In this document: positions 33,944-46,590 of the stretch, piece by piece | Position numbering within the stretch: the stretch's first letter is position 1 | Layout of the letters: each line of letters starts with the position of its first letter | Source: Brasenia schreberi | Lineage: Eukaryota; Streptophyta; Magnoliopsida; Nymphaeales; Cabombaceae | Direction of reading: 5' to 3' | DNA: 64,000 bases | NCBI GenBank assembly: GCA_036023115.1 | Contig: JAYKKT010000073.1 | Span: 15,876,001 to 15,940,000, forward strand | Program-made: the position numbers and the translations under genes | Notes under the pieces: model-generated | What the model saw: only the letters and a program-made list of their open reading frames with translations | The model's database searches: none | Told to the model about the DNA's origin: nothing

Positions 33944-36900
33944 TTAACAAGTACCCTTTACTGCTTCGATATGATTTTCCTCATAGGCTTTAGTGAACTC
34001 TTCTCTAGTCAAAGCTGATGAAGCCTTTGACTTGGATGATCTTGAAGTGGACCCCGGAGAACCATTTGATGACCCTTTGGGCCGCCTGGGCCGGGACTGC
34101 CGTGGAATCTTGTGAGAGTCCCGACTAGGAGAGTCCAACGCAAGTGAACCCTGAGTCTTACGATGCCGAGATGGCTTGCTCAAAGAATTGGAAAGCTCCT
34201 GGCCACAAGGGTTGTCAACCAGGAGATGGCGCTTAGCTGGTTTCATTAAATCTGTTGAATCTCTTGATGGGGAGTCGCTCGAAGAATCACTTGATAATTT
34301 ATGGCGTCTTCTTCCATTCGGACTTCTTGGTGAGCTTCGAACTGGTGAATCTTGAGCTTCGGCAATACCATGTAAATCTGCAAATGGCAGCTGAAATTTC
34401 GAGTTATGCAATCAAGCAAACAATTGAACCTGTGGACTGCTAAGCTTTATGATTAATACTTCATTGAACTTGATTTGCTATTACAAAGATATAATTAAGT
34501 TATTAAACAAACCATTAAAGAAAAACAGAGTATGGGATATGATTTGGTTTTGAATATAAATTGAAAGTCTTATTCCTAAAATCAACAAGATGCATATTAT
34601 CAACAATTTCATGCATAAAAGAACGTTCCATTTAAAGTTCACGAGTTCAATGCCCCAAAATGTGCAAATCTACTACAGTTCGACTAGGGGTGTTCAAGGA
34701 TCCGGTTCGGTCCTAACATGAAAAGTAATTACAGCTCGGTTCACGGTTCTAGTGTTGGAACCAAACCAAGTGGATGATGAACGGCTTTATTCCTGCATCG
34801 AGTAGAATGAACGATGGATTGAGCACTATAAAAACCATTGAAGGACATTTAATAATACATACCTTTCTCGGCCTCTTGGCTAAGATCAAGTGGAGTATTT
34901 GTTCTTTTGTGTTTAATACGTATGACCACATGATATTAAATTGTTTTTTTGAGGAGGGTGCTACCCACGGTAGCTTGCTACTTGGCGACTCGACCGTCAC
35001 CCTTATGTTGCATGAAAGACAACGACAACCGTGATTCAAAACTGAACTGCACCAGAACCATCAGTCGGGTTCAAACCATGCCACAGTTTGGTTCAAAGTT
35101 GAAGCTAGAACCGAACCATGAAGACCCCTAGGTTCAGGTAATCCCCTTGCTTACGGATGAGAAAAAGGCAATTCGGTATGCATGTTAATCAAATATTGAC
35201 TAAATCAACAAACCCATAAAATAAAGAGCAGGTTTGTAGCTCCTGACACAATTTTCTTGATGCATCCGAATTCTCAGTTGACAAGTTGAGCTAACGGAAA
35301 ACAAATTAGATTGCATATGTAAATTCTTTTCGTTGGTATTTTTGTTGTCAACAGAAACATCCATACCTTTTGATGCAGATGCGAGGTCAATGGGTTCTTT
35401 TGCTGCAACAGTAAGAGCGAGAGGTGCAGATGAAAAATTGGGTACTGTCGCGAACTCTTTCATCTATCAAGAAGTATCTTCAAATTTTAATAGAATATCA
35501 GTTGCAGTATGATTTTGGAGAAGAATACATATACATGAGAGAGAGAAAAAGAGAGTTATTCATACACACACTCGAACAATCCTTTAATCTTCTTAAAGAT
35601 CTTAACCATTTAATCTTTAAAATCAATTGTTGAAATCTTTAAAGCAAAAAGCAAATAACACGGGAGATAAAAAAATACCAAGATACTCTTTTATTTTTAA
35701 AATATGAATTTCAAATTGAAATCTTTGAAAATCTTTAAGCATAGATGAATGTGCACATGGACTAAGAGAATTAGAATTGGTAATTCATGCTAGACCATTT
35801 ATCTCTTTTATGAGACGGTTTATATTGAAAAGAAAAAAGTAAAAATGTAATTTTTTCAAAAAGTATATTTTATACTTTATTCTTTTTTAATATGGATCGT
35901 CCAATCAAACAATTGAACAGTCAAAGATGGTCATGAAGAGTTTTCCATGAATCAAATCTAACAAATCCCATTTTCTTTATGTCTACATGTATATGTGTGT
36001 GCACATGCACATGCATTCGTACATGTGTGCATGTATCTCCTGCGGGATCTCATAGCTTACTGTTAGATGTAATCAATCTAAAGATGAAACAATTAAAATT
36101 TTGTTAAGTTTCTATTTCCATGAATGTACTAATTGTGATCATGATAGCAAAATCTTAGCGGCTTCATCTTGAACATTAGATTGTATACGATCTAATGGTT
36201 AAGATATAGGAGTTGGTGATTAATAAACACCCTGTGTGATTTGATGCATACCCAGCTTGGAGTGCTCACTGGTCCTTCGCAGCCTATATGTGCCACATGC
36301 TTTACGTCTGTGGGATATCCAATTTGCATTTCTTGTTCCTTACTAGCCATCTCTGTCATCAGCAAAGCCAAATGTTCAGCATCAGTGAGTGAAATACACC
36401 GTTCATGCTTACGGGAAATAACAATAAAGTTGGAACGGATAATCGAACCGAAACCGGACACGGGAAACAATAATCTTATAGAAAAATGATAAAATGGCTA
36501 TATAGAGAGAGAAAAAGATTAGTATATGCTCACACTCATTCATCATGCTCTTGAAATCACTTAAAAAATCTCGATCGTTCAATAACGTTAATCAACGGTG
36601 AAAATTTGAATTTAAAAAATTAAAAAGTATCATAGTACTTTTAGTATTTCATATTAAATACTTATGTACATTAAATGCTTTTAAATTAATTTTTTTACTG
36701 TTGATCATTACAGAGATCCTTAAGTGATTTTAAGTATGGGTTTGTACATGGGTATATGCTGTGTCTTTATATATAGTGATTGGATCCAGTTCACCATTAA
36801 TACTTGCTACCGATGTTAAATTATTGGTTCTTGAACACATGAGTATAATAAAATTATTCTTCAAAATATTAAATATTTTTCAAATAAAAAATACATGAGT

Positions 36901-37440
36901 AAGCATGTCAACGATAACCGGTCTCATTTTATATATAATATATATAAGCACTTGTACATATAACGAAAACAAATGGTAAGAAAGATTAACACGTGAACGC
37001 TCTCATTGATGTTCGAAGTGAAGACCACCACTAATTAAGAGGATGCGCCAACAATAAACCGGAAACGCGTAATAGAGGTCGGCGACCAGGCATTATCTTA
37101 TTTTTCATAGTAAACTGCTAATATGATACAAGATAGTGCACAAGGGCGATTGAGAATCCGTGGAGCCGACCCTACTTAATATGGGATAAGGCTTCGTTTG
37201 GTTTGGTACCCAAGAAATATTTAATCAAGAACTCATCCAGAATCAAACTAATAAATGCTTTTAAGATGATTTAACATATCCTGATTACGAGTTAAGTGGG
37301 ACTTTTAAATTACCAACAAATGTATGCTTATAATAAAAGCATAGGTTATGAGCTTCCTTTGATCAAGATTTATTACATGAATAACTTACCAAATATCTGA
37401 GAAATGTATCTCAAGCCTTTCAACGACAAAATGACATGCT
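33944..37440 (-). CDS. ROP-interactive CRIB-motif protein (RIC family)
   Basis: RIC proteins bind active ROP (Rho-of-plants) GTPases and link them to actin, microtubule and membrane traffic control at the plasma membrane. Minus-strand exons: exon 1 ends at 37390 (SLKGLRYISQIF), then 36352-36252, 35463-35367, 34377-33944, all with GT-AG borders and matching phases. The CRIB motif in exon 2 is IGYPTDVKHVAHIG, preceded by MASKEQEMQ. It is followed by CEG where the family has WDG, so a Trp is Cys here. Exon 3 gives MKEFATVPNFSSAPLAL; SW|MKEF is a family junction. Exon 4 is Ser/Arg/Pro-rich (SSPRSPNGRRRHK, SRPRRPKGSSNGS) and ends AVKGTC. From exon 2 on, 210 residues. Odd: in exon 1 the frame of KGLRYISQIF is open back to about 37500 but has no ATG, while a nearby ATG (about 37434) is out of frame. 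Either an upstream exon supplies the start or the gene is damaged. Introns hold a MITE, a foldback MITE and a LINE tail. Confidence 0.8.
34685..35130. mobile_element. hAT-like MITE (TAGGGGTGTTCA ends)
   Basis: Left end taggggtgttcaaggatccg; right end, reversed, taggggtcttcatggttcgg. The interior near both ends is rich in ggttcggtt words. Flanking octamers agttcgac and ggttcagg agree only in part. Lies in the last intron of the RIC gene. Same family style as 49371-50375 and 55113-55369. Confidence 0.55.
36520..36757. mobile_element. Foldback MITE in RIC intron 1
   Basis: Left arm: tatatgctcacactcattca, aaatcacttaaaaaatctcg, atcaacggtgaaaa. The right arm reversed gives gcatatacccatgtacaaac, aaatcacttaaggatctctg, atcaacagtaaaaa. 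No coding capacity. AT-rich stem-loop like those at 4277-4510 and 37555-37810. Confidence 0.6.
37120..37200 (+). mobile_element. RTE-clade LINE tail, diverged
   Basis: ctgctaatatgatacaagat, gaatccgtggagccgaccct and taatatgggataaggctt match the last 80 bp of the RTE family with many changes. The GTT tail is replaced by cgtttggtttgg. Lies in RIC intron 1. Confidence 0.65.
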
Positions 37441-37554
37441 TAAGGTGTCTCGGATATTTGAAGAAACAGTAGAACCGAGATCCTTTACGAAATATTAGTA
37501 AAGGTTGAGGTTATACATGAACAAAAATGTATAAAAAAGACATGCATTCATGCA

Positions 37555-37810
37555 CATGCGCGTGCACGGACATAGAATACATCGTAAGTCAAACATCCAA
37601 ACAAATCTTAACCATTCAAATTTGAAAGATTGATAGTTGAGATTTTTATTTAAAAAACAAAATTTTATTTTATAAATTAATTATATTTATAAAAAAATAG
37701 AAGTATACTTTTTATTTTTAAATTTCTATTGTCAACCATCCATTTTAAATTGGATTGTCTAGATTCTTTTTGGATATGTTAGCATGTAACATTACTAGTA
37801 TATACCAAGG
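37555..37810. mobile_element. Foldback MITE
   Basis: Left arm: catccaaacaaatcttaacc, attcaaatttgaaagattga, tagttgagat. The right arm reversed carries complementary sequence (tatccaaaaagaatctagac, aatccaatttaaaatggatg, gttgaca). Ends in tgttagcatgtaacattac, similar to the 4277-4510 family. Intergenic, upstream of the RIC gene. Confidence 0.5.
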
Positions 37811-37813
37811 TGA

Positions 37814-37816
<3 letters not shown>

Positions 37817-37882
<66 letters not shown>
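37817..37882. repeat. (TA)n microsatellite
   Basis: TA dinucleotide run of about 66 bp, directly after the foldback MITE. Confidence 0.95.
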
Positions 37883-37886
<4 letters not shown>

Positions 37887-38381
37887 TGTATTTACATTTA
37901 TGTATTTTTTTTTTAAAAGTGAATGCCGTGCTAGGGCCTACCAACTTGCATGCTAAGAAGAAAAAGCCATAACGTATGAAAATAACGAAGCTGAGACAAA
38001 TTTGACATGTTCAAGCTTTCTTGCCAACTACATGGCAGACGAGCCGAGATCAGCTGAATAACAAGCAGCTCATCTCATTTTGCAGTCCTAATATCAACAC
38101 CAACCAAATATTAAGATGTCATGGAGATCGCTTGACGGTTCATGCATATCATGATCTCTCAGACACACACGCACAGAGAGAGAGAGAGACAGAGATCCAC
38201 CTTGGGTTTGGACGCAAGAGCCCGTGCGCACCACCGAAGCGGATTCTACGTGACATGTGGAGGCTGCATCTGGTATCTTCGAATCCACGAACATCGTCTC
38301 ATCTCTAACGCCAAATAATTCCTCTCTGTCGGTCTGTTTTCGTCTCTGTGTGTGTGGACGTAGGAACCAAAACCACGGTAA

Positions 38382-38385
<4 letters not shown>

Positions 38386-38444
<59 letters not shown>
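38386..38444. repeat. (GA)n microsatellite
   Basis: Perfect GA run of nearly 60 bp. A shorter GA run sits at 38176-38190 and another at 38580-38592. Long open frames here encode only Arg-Glu or Ser-Leu repeats and are not genes. Confidence 0.95.
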
Positions 38445-38447
<3 letters not shown>

Positions 38448-38962
38448 AAATCTGGCATTCCCGAAAGCGGAGGATGCCCGTTGGGGACACACCGTAAAGG
38501 CAACCATATCCGACCTGACTCGTTTGTAATTAGGGAGAGAGCCAATCCAGAATTAGTTGGCATGGTTGAGTATTAGACCAGAGAGAGAGAGAGGAAAAAG
38601 TGGTTGCAAAGAGCTTCAATGCCCTGATTTCCGGAGTTGAAATCAAGTCAATGCACAGCAAATGACACCAACAGCAGAGGATCATCTTCTAACGTCTTGA
38701 CGATTAAAAACAATAGTTTGTATGAGACCCAAAAAAATTGATCAATTCGACATCACCCTTGAATTAGCAAAGGCAATGTCTTGCACAATATGGATTCCTG
38801 ATGATATGTTTGTGAGCGAGTCGAATTATTTATCCTTTATTAGTGAACCATGCCCAGATATTATGAAAGATATTCAACTAGAAATACTCAGAAATGTTCC
38901 GACTCATTCACCCAACAATGGATCTCGCTCTAATAGCTATGAATAAATCAAATACATGCACT

Positions 38963-39300
38963 AAATGTTGGATACTTTCCAAACAATAAATAGAAGAGTT
39001 ATGTCTCTTCGAAGATGATATATATGTATGTATACACAAAGACTTGTGTATTTGGAAAACCATGTAAACCGAAGAGTTAACTCTTTGGGAAGAGTCGTAA
39101 CTCATTATAGAATGCACATATAACACAAAGTTATAGACAACAATTAGAAAGAATTATGTGTACATATAAGAAAGAATTACATCTCTTCGGGAAGGCCTCT
39201 TTCCTATCTATAAATAGATAATTTCAGCACCCAATATCTCGGGCATGATGTCATAGCGTAGAATCATGTTAAAAGATTTTGGGTGCATGTCATGTTCCAC
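38963..39300 (+). mobile_element. Possible solo LTR
   Basis: Starts tgttggatactttcc, contains repeated gaagagtta/ctcttcg words and a TATA-like box (tctataaatagata, about 39205-39220) followed by a transcribed-looking segment, the layout of a Copia LTR. No second LTR, primer site or clear CA end was found, so this is tentative. Confidence 0.3.
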
Positions 39301-40031
39301 CGAGTTTATTATGGTCTCAAATCCATCTTTATTAATGTTTGATGCACAAAAAGAATTTTATAGATTTAATAATTTGTTCATGTTGATGTCTATGCTTGGG
39401 TGTGTTAGTACAAGGCAAACTAAATAGTCTGAATGATATTCTATAAGAAATTTGTTGGCGGCCATGTATATCTGATCAATTTGAATCCGTCACTGCTGAA
39501 TTAAGCATAAGGGTAATAAACATGCCATGAAGATTGCACTTTATCTTTTGCTAATTTTTTTCATGCAAATCTTCTTTCACCCTAAAAAAGTTTTTAGATC
39601 CGCTGACACTAGGGATAAACACTAACTGGATTTTTCGAGAAACACGTCAAGAGAGAATTTGATTTAGTTATAATATGTGTTTAGTAAATAAGGATATTTC
39701 TTTAGTAAGGCACCAAATGTACCAATCAATATTCAATATAATTTCACAAGATCATCTATTTTAGTCCAATGGATTATAGCCAATTGGAAGGATCTTCCGA
39801 GCAATCGAGAGGAAAATTGGATTTTATTAGTAATTAATGTTCCTGCATCACACATTGATTAAGAAAACAAAGATTCAGCAGTTAAAAGAAAGATTGATTC
39901 TTTGCGACCCTTCTTCTCCTTAAACAAACTCAGCTTTTGGATTAGAACTTGCTTTCTAATTTGGATTCGTAAAAAGATTGCTTTGCTTTTTTTCAATAAG
40001 ATTCAATAAAAGCAATTTTATTAATGTGATC

Positions 40032-40173
40032 TAGACATGACTGGTTTGGAACCAACCTGCTCTGAAATTTTTATTTCTAGGCCGGTTCGGAAACCTGAAC
40101 CGGAACTGGTTCTGAGGTGGTTTGGTTTCAGTTCCAAGAAAACCCAATTTACTCAGAACTGAACATGTCTAGA
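40032..40173. mobile_element. Short MITE with inverted TAGACATG ends
   Basis: Left end tagacatgactggtttgg; right end reversed tagacatgttcagttctg. The interior is full of ggttcgg/ccggttc words. Flanks atgtgatc and ctatgatc agree at 6 of 8 positions if the right border is shifted by two bases. Confidence 0.5.
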
Positions 40174-40482
40174 CTATGATCCACAATAGTCCTATATCAA
40201 ATCATAAATTAGCACAAATTCTAGTAAGAAGAAAGGTGCAGATTTCATATAGCATGATCTAATATTTGTTTTATTCATTTCCGTCCAATCAAAAGAAAAC
40301 TTTTTTCTTTGTCTTGGAAATAATGAAACTAAGGTGCGATTTTCACCCAACAGAACATCTCACCAGAATTCTTTCTCAGTCTGCCATGCTGCCTCCATAG
40401 CCTTATCAAGTTGATATGATAGACATGCATTAACAAATAAATTATCCTATTACTGCTAATAATTTTTAATTTTTGACAGTGT

Positions 40483-40483
<1 letters not shown>

Positions 40484-40561
<78 letters not shown>
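40484..40561. repeat. (CT)n(TA)n compound microsatellite
   Basis: CT run followed directly by a TA run of about 56 bp. Confidence 0.95.
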
Positions 40562-40567
<6 letters not shown>

Positions 40568-40736
40568 TTATGTATGTACCTTCATATGTCAAGAAGTAAG
40601 AAGAGGTCCACGCCTTTGGCTTATTTCAAAAGACAATTTAGAACTCACGCGAACTCATGATACATACGTTATATATAGAAAAAATAGATCCGGCCCACCC
40701 ATTATTACACTCCTGTCATCCAAAGCAATGGGTGGG

Positions 40737-40858
<122 letters not shown>

Positions 40859-41136
40859 GTACATGTGTCCATGTATACTCCATAATTGAAGACTTCAACA
40901 ATGATTAATTTGCCTATAAGTGTGGCTACTTTTTCAGGATTTTGATACTATTGATCATCTTAGTGTTCTGTTTTTGGCAATTTGATTATATTGTTTCTAA
41001 TACACAATAATAGAAGGTGACATGTGAAAATACTGCTAATATCAAATTACTATGACAAATTCTTTTATGACTATGCCATATACTATTAATTATTGTAAAT
41101 AAGGGATATCATTTTAAAGTTTTCTTAAACAGAGAT

Positions 41137-41375
41137 CCATGGTTTGGAATTGACCCAAATTGGATCCGATGGTCTGGTATGGTTCAGTTATAAAATTTTA
41201 GTGGTTCATTTTGTTTTTTCGAAAAAACTGAGAACCGATCCGATGGTCTGGTATGGTTCAGTTCTAAAATTTTAGTGGTTCATTTTGTTTTTTCGAAAAA
41301 ACTGAGAACCGTATTTGGTTTGGTTCGAGGTTGAGCGTAGAACCAAACCATTCCGGACCACAAACATCCCCCCTA
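41137..41375. mobile_element. MITE-like element with internal 74-bp tandem duplication
   Basis: The right end reversed reads taggggggatgtttgtggtc, like the TAGGGATGTTC ends elsewhere; the left end (gagatccatggtttgg) is worn. Inside, the unit gatccgatggtctggtatgg ... gaaaaaactgagaacc is present twice (41163-41236, 41237-41310) with about one mismatch. Confidence 0.5.
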
Positions 41376-42482
41376 TTAGGCATTGAGCATACAAAATATA
41401 AGTCGAGCATGCATGTGCATGCTATGTCAAAATGGGGTTCACCTGACGGGGCCTCTCAATTTTGAAGTTGAAATTAGCTATTTTGATAATTAGTATCGCT
41501 TTATTTGTTAAAAAGGATGTACTATCCATATTATCATTTATTCAAAGCACAAAAATGATCCTACGAACATGGGTGCGGTATTTGACAATTTATTCTAATC
41601 GTTATATATTGACTTTATTTTTAAAAAGCAAAATGTGTGCATGTGAATAAATATTCACATATGCTTTCAAACACATGTACTTTTTGAGTTTAAATCTCAA
41701 TCATTCATCAATAAAGATGAATTATTTAAATTTATTTGAATATGCTAGCACCTCAATGTACTAACGTGTACACGTTCTACGTGCATACTTGTGGTTTACA
41801 TTTTTAAGCCTCGGGGGAGTACATTGAAGCTGGTGGGATGGATATGGTTATCTAGCTCCATACTCTAATCTCAATTTTGTGCTCCATACTTGTTCGTGTG
41901 GGGGTTGAGTTTGGATCTTATCCTATAAGTAATGTGTGGATCGGGATTCTCTATGACCTGATGACACACTAATAACATTCTTAAATTAAAAGTATTTTGG
42001 TGGTTGAAATTATTTATAAATTTAATACAAATATTTGAAAACTTTAATGCTAGGTGGTTGAAATTCTGAAAATTCAATTAACTAATTATGTATTATTGAT
42101 AGATCGACAGTTCGGGTAGGGTTCTCACTATCCCGTCGTCCCCCTGTACCCGGTCAAAGATAGTCGGGTTTTTTCCTGAGCCCTAACCCAGTCAAATTAG
42201 GTAGTATGTGTCTGTTCGGGTTGAACTGGATCGGGCCAATAAGGCCCGAATATGGGTCTGGTTCTTGCACCTCGGAGAGTGATCCGGATCGGTTCAAGCC
42301 ATTGATGCAGATCAGGCATTCAGAAACAGTATAAGGGTATTTTAGAAACTTCAAAAGCCGTGATCCTGACCTAGATCGGACGGTCTACATTTGACGAGAT
42401 GTTTCCTTAAATCTACTCGAGAACGTCTGCCGACCTCTCTCCTTCCTCCTGCACTCGTCGCTGGTCGAATCCTACCGTAACA

Positions 42483-44387
42483 ATGGTGAGAAAATCCCTG
42501 GAAATCCTAGTTTCTCTCTAATTACCCATTTCCATTTCCTGGTTATTCTTTGATTTAGTGAAGCTTGGATCTTTTGCTGCTGTTTTTTAGCGTTTTTTGA
42601 TTCGCGGCGTGTTTCGTTTTTTTAGCCGTTCAAGAGGTATGTGGAGATTGGAAGGGTCGCGATGATCAATTACGGGAAAGAGTACGGCAGGCTTGTCGTG
42701 ATCGTTGATGTCGTTGATCAGAATCGAGTAATATCTTGTTTCTCGTTTTGTTTGTATTTCGTTCTTATGCAGAGTTCTTTTTATATATTTTCTTTTCTTG
42801 CGTCTGCGCAACTGTTGAACTTTTTATCTTGTTTGTTCATATTTTGAGTTCCTTATCTTTTATATTCAATATCGAACTTTATGTTTCTTAGAGCATGGTT
42901 TGATTGAAAATGTGCTTGTGTATATCCGAGTTATATAGATTCGTAGCTGGTCTTTGAACATCTACGCTTACAGATTATATGAAATATAAGTGTGGCTGCT
43001 TTCAAGTCCAGAATTCAGATAGTTTCATGCCTTTACCATCTGTTAGTCCTTTCTCTCCATTAGAATATTTGCTACCGTAACGGAAAGCCACCGATTCGTA
43101 GGGACTGATATATTTGTATAAAAGGGAAAATGGTCAGAATCAAGAGAATTGGTCCAAAAATTTGTATCATGTTATTGTTGAGTGGAAAAACTAATATATT
43201 TAGTCTAGAGACTTAGTTGTGAGAGTGTAAACAATGGATATTTAACTTTGGTGTAAAAGGGAAAACTATTCTAATAGGTTCTGACATAAGAAAATCATCC
43301 CATAGCCTTGACAAAATCCGTGTCTTATGAGTCATTTCATGTATAAGTTATTTTCAACAGAGGAGTGTCTTATCCCTGTGTGTGCTGTTGGTGAACAGGC
43401 TCTTGTTGATGCTCCTGATATGGTGAGGAGTCAGGTGAATTTTAAGAGACTTGCATTGACTGATATCAAGATCGACATCCCAAGGGTTCCTAAACAGAAG
43501 ACCTTGATCGCCGCAATGGAGGCTGCAGGTATGAGGTCAAAGAATGTTGTTCAGTGTTGTCTATGTCCATCTTACCACACGACACCCTTGCCTTGTGGTT
43601 GCTTCATTTGTTTTCTTTCATCGGAATGGTTTAGCTATGTGCAAAAAAAAAGTGGGGGGGGGGGGTGCGCAGACTCTCTTTGGGAGTTGTTCGGCAATAA
43701 GGGATTGGGGTTGGAAAAAGGTGAAGTGGGATCGAAATTGAGCTTTTTACTTTGTTGTAGCATACGTTGCAAGATGACAAAACGAATGATTTTGGAGAGA
43801 ATCACCATTTCTGATGCTAACCCCTCGTGATGTCAAGCTCCAATAAATGTGTTCTCAAGCTAGATGTGCGGGGAACTCGCGCCTTCCTCTTGTTGCCCGT
43901 TTTGATTTCCCGAACATGCTGCATATGGTTCTTAATTCTTATTATGTGATGTGATATTGACCTCTCTTGTTGCCCGTTTTGATTTCCCGAACATGCTGCG
44001 TATGGTTCTTATTATGTGATGTGATATTGACCTCTCTGTTTATAACCGTGTTATGCCTCACAAAAAACGTTATGGGTTGAACTCAGATGTGAAAAACAAG
44101 TGGGAGTCCAGCTCATGGGGTAGGAAACTGATTGTTCAGAAGAAGAGAGCAGCTCTCAATGATTTTGACAGGTTCAAGGTTATGTTGGCCAGGATCAAGG
44201 TTCGTTGCTCTTCATTTCCCAATTTATGGGTCGTCCTTGGCATACTCTGTTCTCTAGTTGCCTCAACGCCAAAGCATGAAATGCCTCTTCTCATTCTTGG
44301 TTTTGCTTTTTGGTTTGCTTGTGTGTGCAGAGATCGAGCTTGATCCGGCAGGAACTCTCAAAGTTGAAAAAGGCGAGTGCGGTGTGA
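42483..44387 (+). CDS. RPL14: 60S ribosomal protein L14 (eL14)
   Basis: A structural protein of the cytosolic large ribosomal subunit. Five exons join in frame: 42483-42485 (the ATG alone), 42626-42727, 43399-43528, 44087-44199, 44331-44387 (405 nt, 134 residues), all with GT-AG introns. The protein has the family landmarks in order: [38 protein letters not shown] (KOW-type fold), [56 protein letters not shown], then [18 protein letters not shown]. Length equals the usual 134 residues of plant eL14, and no residue looks damaged. A first exon made only of the start codon is common in ribosomal protein genes. Intron 3 contains a G run (about 43651-43666) and a tandem duplication. Confidence 0.96.
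43893..44037. repeat. Tandem duplication in RPL14 intron 3
   Basis: cttgttgcccgttttgattt ... catgctgcatatggttctta ... tgtgatattgacctct occurs twice in a row; the units are about 75 and 68 bp and the second lacks a few bases. Confidence 0.85.
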
Positions 44388-44989
44388 GAATTGCTGTACT
44401 TCAATTTTGGGATCATGGGTTTCTTTGTAGCTCATAGGGAATTGTTAAGGACTGCTAGACTTTGTTATCGTTTCGTTGTTCAATGTGTTTTGCCTCAAAT
44501 TGACCATTATTGGAGATTGTTAGATCCTGACCAACATAACCTTCAAAGTTGTGAGATTGAAATTTGCTATGAGCTGGTTAGAACTGCTTGCAATCAATTG
44601 CAAGTGAATCCCTGACGTACTGTGAAAAGGGGAAAGGCCTTACCACCAACTTAACTAAATTTGCTATGTTGGTTTAAGAATGCTCTTCTTAGAGATTGAA
44701 ACTCCCCCCAAAAGCTCCGACTGAGCTTAGTGTTTCGTCGGTTGTGAGATCCTAGACATTTGATTCTTCTTATAAGTGCTCTGCGCATCCTTCGCTGCCA
44801 GCAGCTCTCGGCATCACAACGGTCGCATTGTCACATGTAAAGTTGCAATTTGGTAGTTCCGGAGGCATTTGAACCAAGTTCTAACATTGCTGCCCGTAAA
44901 ATTGCTATTGCGTCAAACATAGAAAGGGCAAAAGCACCTTCATGTGCAGAATTGCTGTTAGTCTACGAGCCTCCCTCGTAAACAGTGGT
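44388..44989. other. 3' flank of RPL14, no gene seen
   Basis: Probably includes the 3' untranslated region. A 74-codon frame at 44391-44615 begins just after the stop and shows no resemblance to known proteins. A CGG/GC-mixed stretch at 44700-44980 is unassigned. Confidence 0.45.
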
Positions 44990-46590
44990 AGATGTCTGAC
45001 TATAAACTTCCTAATCACGAAGCCTATGATGCTAGCAACTTTAAATATTTAATTAATGTAATGAGGGACTCTGAATAAAGAATAAAATATGAGAATAAAC
45101 CATGTGAATCGACATAGTGAGAAAAAGTCATGAATGAGAAATTTGAATCTATTAAGAAAAAGTATGAGAATTGACTAATTTATCAAAAGGAAGGAAAGCC
45201 ATAGGTTGTAAATGGGTTATGAAAAAGAAATATAAAGTCAATAGATCTATCGATAAGTTTAATGCGAGGTTGATTCTAAAAGTATTTTCGTAAAAAGAGG
45301 TAATACATTATGTTGAGACATATTTCCTTGTTGCAAAATTTGCATGCATTACAATAATTCTGGCAATTTTAGCATATTATGATTTGGATTTACATCAAGT
45401 AGATGTAAAAATTGCTTTTCTAAATTTAGATTTATATGAAATCATATCTATGTACCAGTTAGAAGGATATAATGTTAAAGGTCAAAATGATAAAATATAT
45501 AGGTTGAAAAATCCTTATATAGCCTTAAACAGTCACCTCGTGAAAGGTATTTTATTTTTCAAAATGTTATTATAGAACTTAGATTTGTGACTACTGTGTA
45601 TATGTTTGGAACAGTGGGAGCCACTTTATCATTCTATCGTTATATGTAAATGACATATTATTAACTATGAATGACAATGAGATAATTGTCAAAACCAAGT
45701 CATGGTTAAACTCAAGGTTCGAAATGAAGAATATAGGAGAGACATCTTATATTTTAGGAATAAAGATTTCTGAAGATAGATAATATAAACTTTTATGCCT
45801 AAGTTAAGAGAAAGATAAAGATTATATCCTCAAGAAATTTAAAATGGGTGAATGGAAGACTGTAACTACATTCGTTGCGAAAGAGATCAAATTGAGTAAG
45901 GTTGATTATTCCAGTGAGGTAAATAATAAGCCTAATATTCCTTATGCACAAGTTGTTGGTAGCTTGATGTTATGTTATATTGTGTACAAGACCTGATATC
46001 ATTTTTGTTGTTGATTTTATAAGTAGATGTCAAAGTAATCTTGGTTGGTAGTATTGGATAATTGTTAAAAGGATTTTAAGATATCTTAAAGAAATGAAAG
46101 ACTTGAAACTGTGTTTTTACGCAGATGAAGTAAAAGTGGTAGGATACTCATATGTTAACTTTGCTAGGAGCAAAGATTACAACAAATCAACCTCTACACA
46201 AATATTTTTATTTGGAGGTGGAGTTGTTTCTTTGGCCTGTAAGAAACAAGGTTGTATAGCATTGCATACACAAAAAGTTGAGTATGTTGCTTATTGTATG
46301 ACTGCAACGAGTGTTGTTTGGATAAGTCACTTCATACATGATTTGAAGTTGAATATAGTCAACGAGCGACTATCATTTATTGTGATAAGATACAACAATC
46401 ACTCTGATTAAGAGCCGAGTTGTTAGCTCCAGAAACAAGCATATAATAGTTAAGTATCACTGTGTACATGATATGATTAAGAGAAATGAAATATATCATA
46501 TATGCAACTGATAATATGTTGGTAGACACTTTGACCAAAGGCATAACTGAGTATCTTTTCTCAAAGTACTTCCTGCACGAGGTAAAGTAA
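44990..46590 (+). mobile_element. Ty1/Copia polymerase fragment, dead
   Basis: Pieces of reverse transcriptase and RNase H follow in order with several frame changes: IGCKWVMKKKYKVN (about 45200), DLHQVDVKIAFLNLDLYE (45384-45575), the catalytic box LYVNDILLTMND at about 45640 (YVDD has become YVND), SWLNSRFEMKNIGETSYILG, then the RNase H region 46094-46411 (GYSYVNFARSKDYNKSTS, where the family has GYSDADWAG, and EYVAYCMTATSVVW). After it, DNMLVDTLTKGITEYLFSK-like sequence ends the polyprotein. No LTRs, gag or integrase found. Both key active-site motifs are damaged. Confidence 0.85.

Noticed and set aside
38094..38563. Open frames rich in Ser-Leu or Arg-Glu over the GA tract
   Set aside because: The length comes from the dinucleotide repeat; the flanks match no family and no start context or partner exon was found.
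43651..43668. G run in RPL14 intron 3 as a regulatory G-quadruplex
   Set aside because: A single homopolymer tract without spaced G-tracts; more likely a slippage site.
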